64,000 bases of DNA, taken from positions 124,001-188,000 of the forward strand of contig MKWR01000004.1 in NCBI GenBank assembly GCA_001899855.1. The letters run 5' to 3'. A program made the translations under genes and the position numbers. Origin of the DNA: Lysobacterales bacterium 63-13 (lineage in GTDB: Bacteria; Pseudomonadota; Gammaproteobacteria; Xanthomonadales; Rhodanobacteraceae). The notes under the pieces were generated by a model that worked only from the letters and a program-made list of their open reading frames with translations, searched no databases and was not told where the DNA came from. Shown in pieces: positions 63,488-64,000 of this stretch (position 1 is its first letter; each line of letters starts with the position of its first letter).

Positions 63488-64000
63488 TCAGGACCAGCTG
63501 ACCATGCGCGGCTCGCGTCCGAGCGCATGGCGCACGCGCAGGCTGGTGCGCGTGTCGGCATTGACCAGGACCGCATCGGTCGCGCGAATGAGCATCGGAA
63601 TATCGTGCGCGGAGTCGCTGTAGGCCAGGTCCCAGGGTTCGCTGATGCCGTGCAAGGCGATCTGTGCGGGTTTCGCCTTGCCGAAGTTGTGCACCAGTTT
63701 GCGCATGCCGAGGCGACCGCCGCGCAGGCGCGAGGCAACGATCTCAAGATCGGGCAGGCCGATTGAATCGAAGATCGCGCGCACCAGGTTTTCCTCGCAT
63801 CCGGTGACAATGATCACCCGATCACCGGCAAGGATGTGCCGGCGCATCGCACTGATGCCTTCGCGGATGAAGATGCGTGGCTTGCCGACCAGCTCGCTGG
63901 CGAAATCAAGCGTCAGCGCCTCGAAGCGTGCCTGGCTGGTGCCGAGCAGGCTGATGCGTACGAAGACGCCGATGATCGGCATGCGCAAGGAACGTATCGC
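63488..64000 (-). CDS. HAD-family phosphatase, 3' part (cut by window edge)
   Basis: The visible 170 residues are the C-terminal part of a minus-strand gene whose start lies beyond 64000. Haloacid dehalogenase (subfamily IB-like) features are AGDRVIIVTGCEENLVRAIF (motif II Thr) and SDSAHDIPMLIRATDAVLVN (motif IV, DSxxDxP). Motif I with the nucleophile Asp is off the window. It resembles phosphatidylglycerophosphatase C or phosphoserine-phosphatase-like enzymes. It is convergent with clp. The apparent start near 63988 is only an internal TTG. Confidence 0.75.
   Translation of the reverse strand, partial: AIRSLRMPIIGVFVRISLLGTSQARFEALTLDFASELVGKPRIFIREGISAMRRHILAGDRVIIVTGCEENLVRAIFDSIGLPDLEIVASRLRGGRLGMRKLVHNFGKAKPAQIALHGISEPWDLAYSDSAHDIPMLIRATDAVLVNADTRTSLRVRHALGREPRMVSWS

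Overview
The window is high-GC gammaproteobacterial chromosome. Gene content and order point to the Lysobacterales (Xanthomonadales), probably Rhodanobacteraceae (Dokdonella-like): a glcF–coq7–speD–clp block, a divergent lrp/phhA pair, the zapB–zapA–6S RNA–fau and ygfB–pepP neighbourhoods, and interspersed GGGAAT-type repeats. The assignment is inference from families and synteny; no search was run. Coding density is high and nearly all genes look chromosomal. The clearest accessory locus is a REP-associated tyrosine transposase (RAYT) between two REP arrays.

Layout. 1–4000: a Gram-negative 'proteobacterial dedicated sortase' (Pds) locus, with histidine kinase (cut by the left edge) and response regulator on the minus strand, and a VIT/vWA sortase substrate, a 61-residue acidic protein and the sortase on the plus strand. 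4021–6909: an envelope-stress unit, a Spy/CpxP-like chaperone divergent from a BaeS/BaeR-like pair. 7007–15037: two poorly characterised proteins, a SWIM/SNF2 helicase, an ABC-2 exporter, a DUF1428 protein and an NAD-dependent epimerase. 15192–17141: four small secreted or lipoprotein genes, two of them tandem TonB-C-like paralogues. 17663–25859: M16 peptidase, SDR, four-fold-repeat membrane protein, SGNH hydrolase, MFS exporter with DUF938 methyltransferase, and FolE. 25944–33538: an ArsR-like regulator divergent from a two-DTG aspartyl protease, RlmI, a Mn riboswitch with TerC/Alx, a diguanylate cyclase and a rhomboid.

33545–42700: Lrp with phenylalanine hydroxylase, an SRPBCC protein, an SMR exporter, a VOC protein, a HipA-like kinase with DUF3037, and a long Lhr helicase carrying two in-frame repeat-derived insertions. 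42704–44236: the RAYT/REP locus. 44268–46774: minus-strand operon zapB–zapA–6S RNA–fau–(5' relic of the EVE gene)–EVE–rpiA. 46827–51392: a 1521-residue propeller–PAS–GGDEF–EAL sensor. 51566–58257: ygfB–pepP, then a VirJ/AcvB-like lipase, an NlpC/P60 hydrolase and an MprF/LpiA-like aminoacyl-phosphatidylglycerol synthase. 58588–64000: terminator, tRNA-Gln, rpsI, rplM, glcF, coq7, speD, clp and the 3' part of a HAD phosphatase.

Themes: envelope maintenance (sortase, Spy/Bae, MprF/AcvB, NlpC, rhomboid, ABC export), cyclic-di-GMP signalling (two GGDEF proteins plus a Clp-type regulator), and repeats that have entered gene ends and gene interiors.
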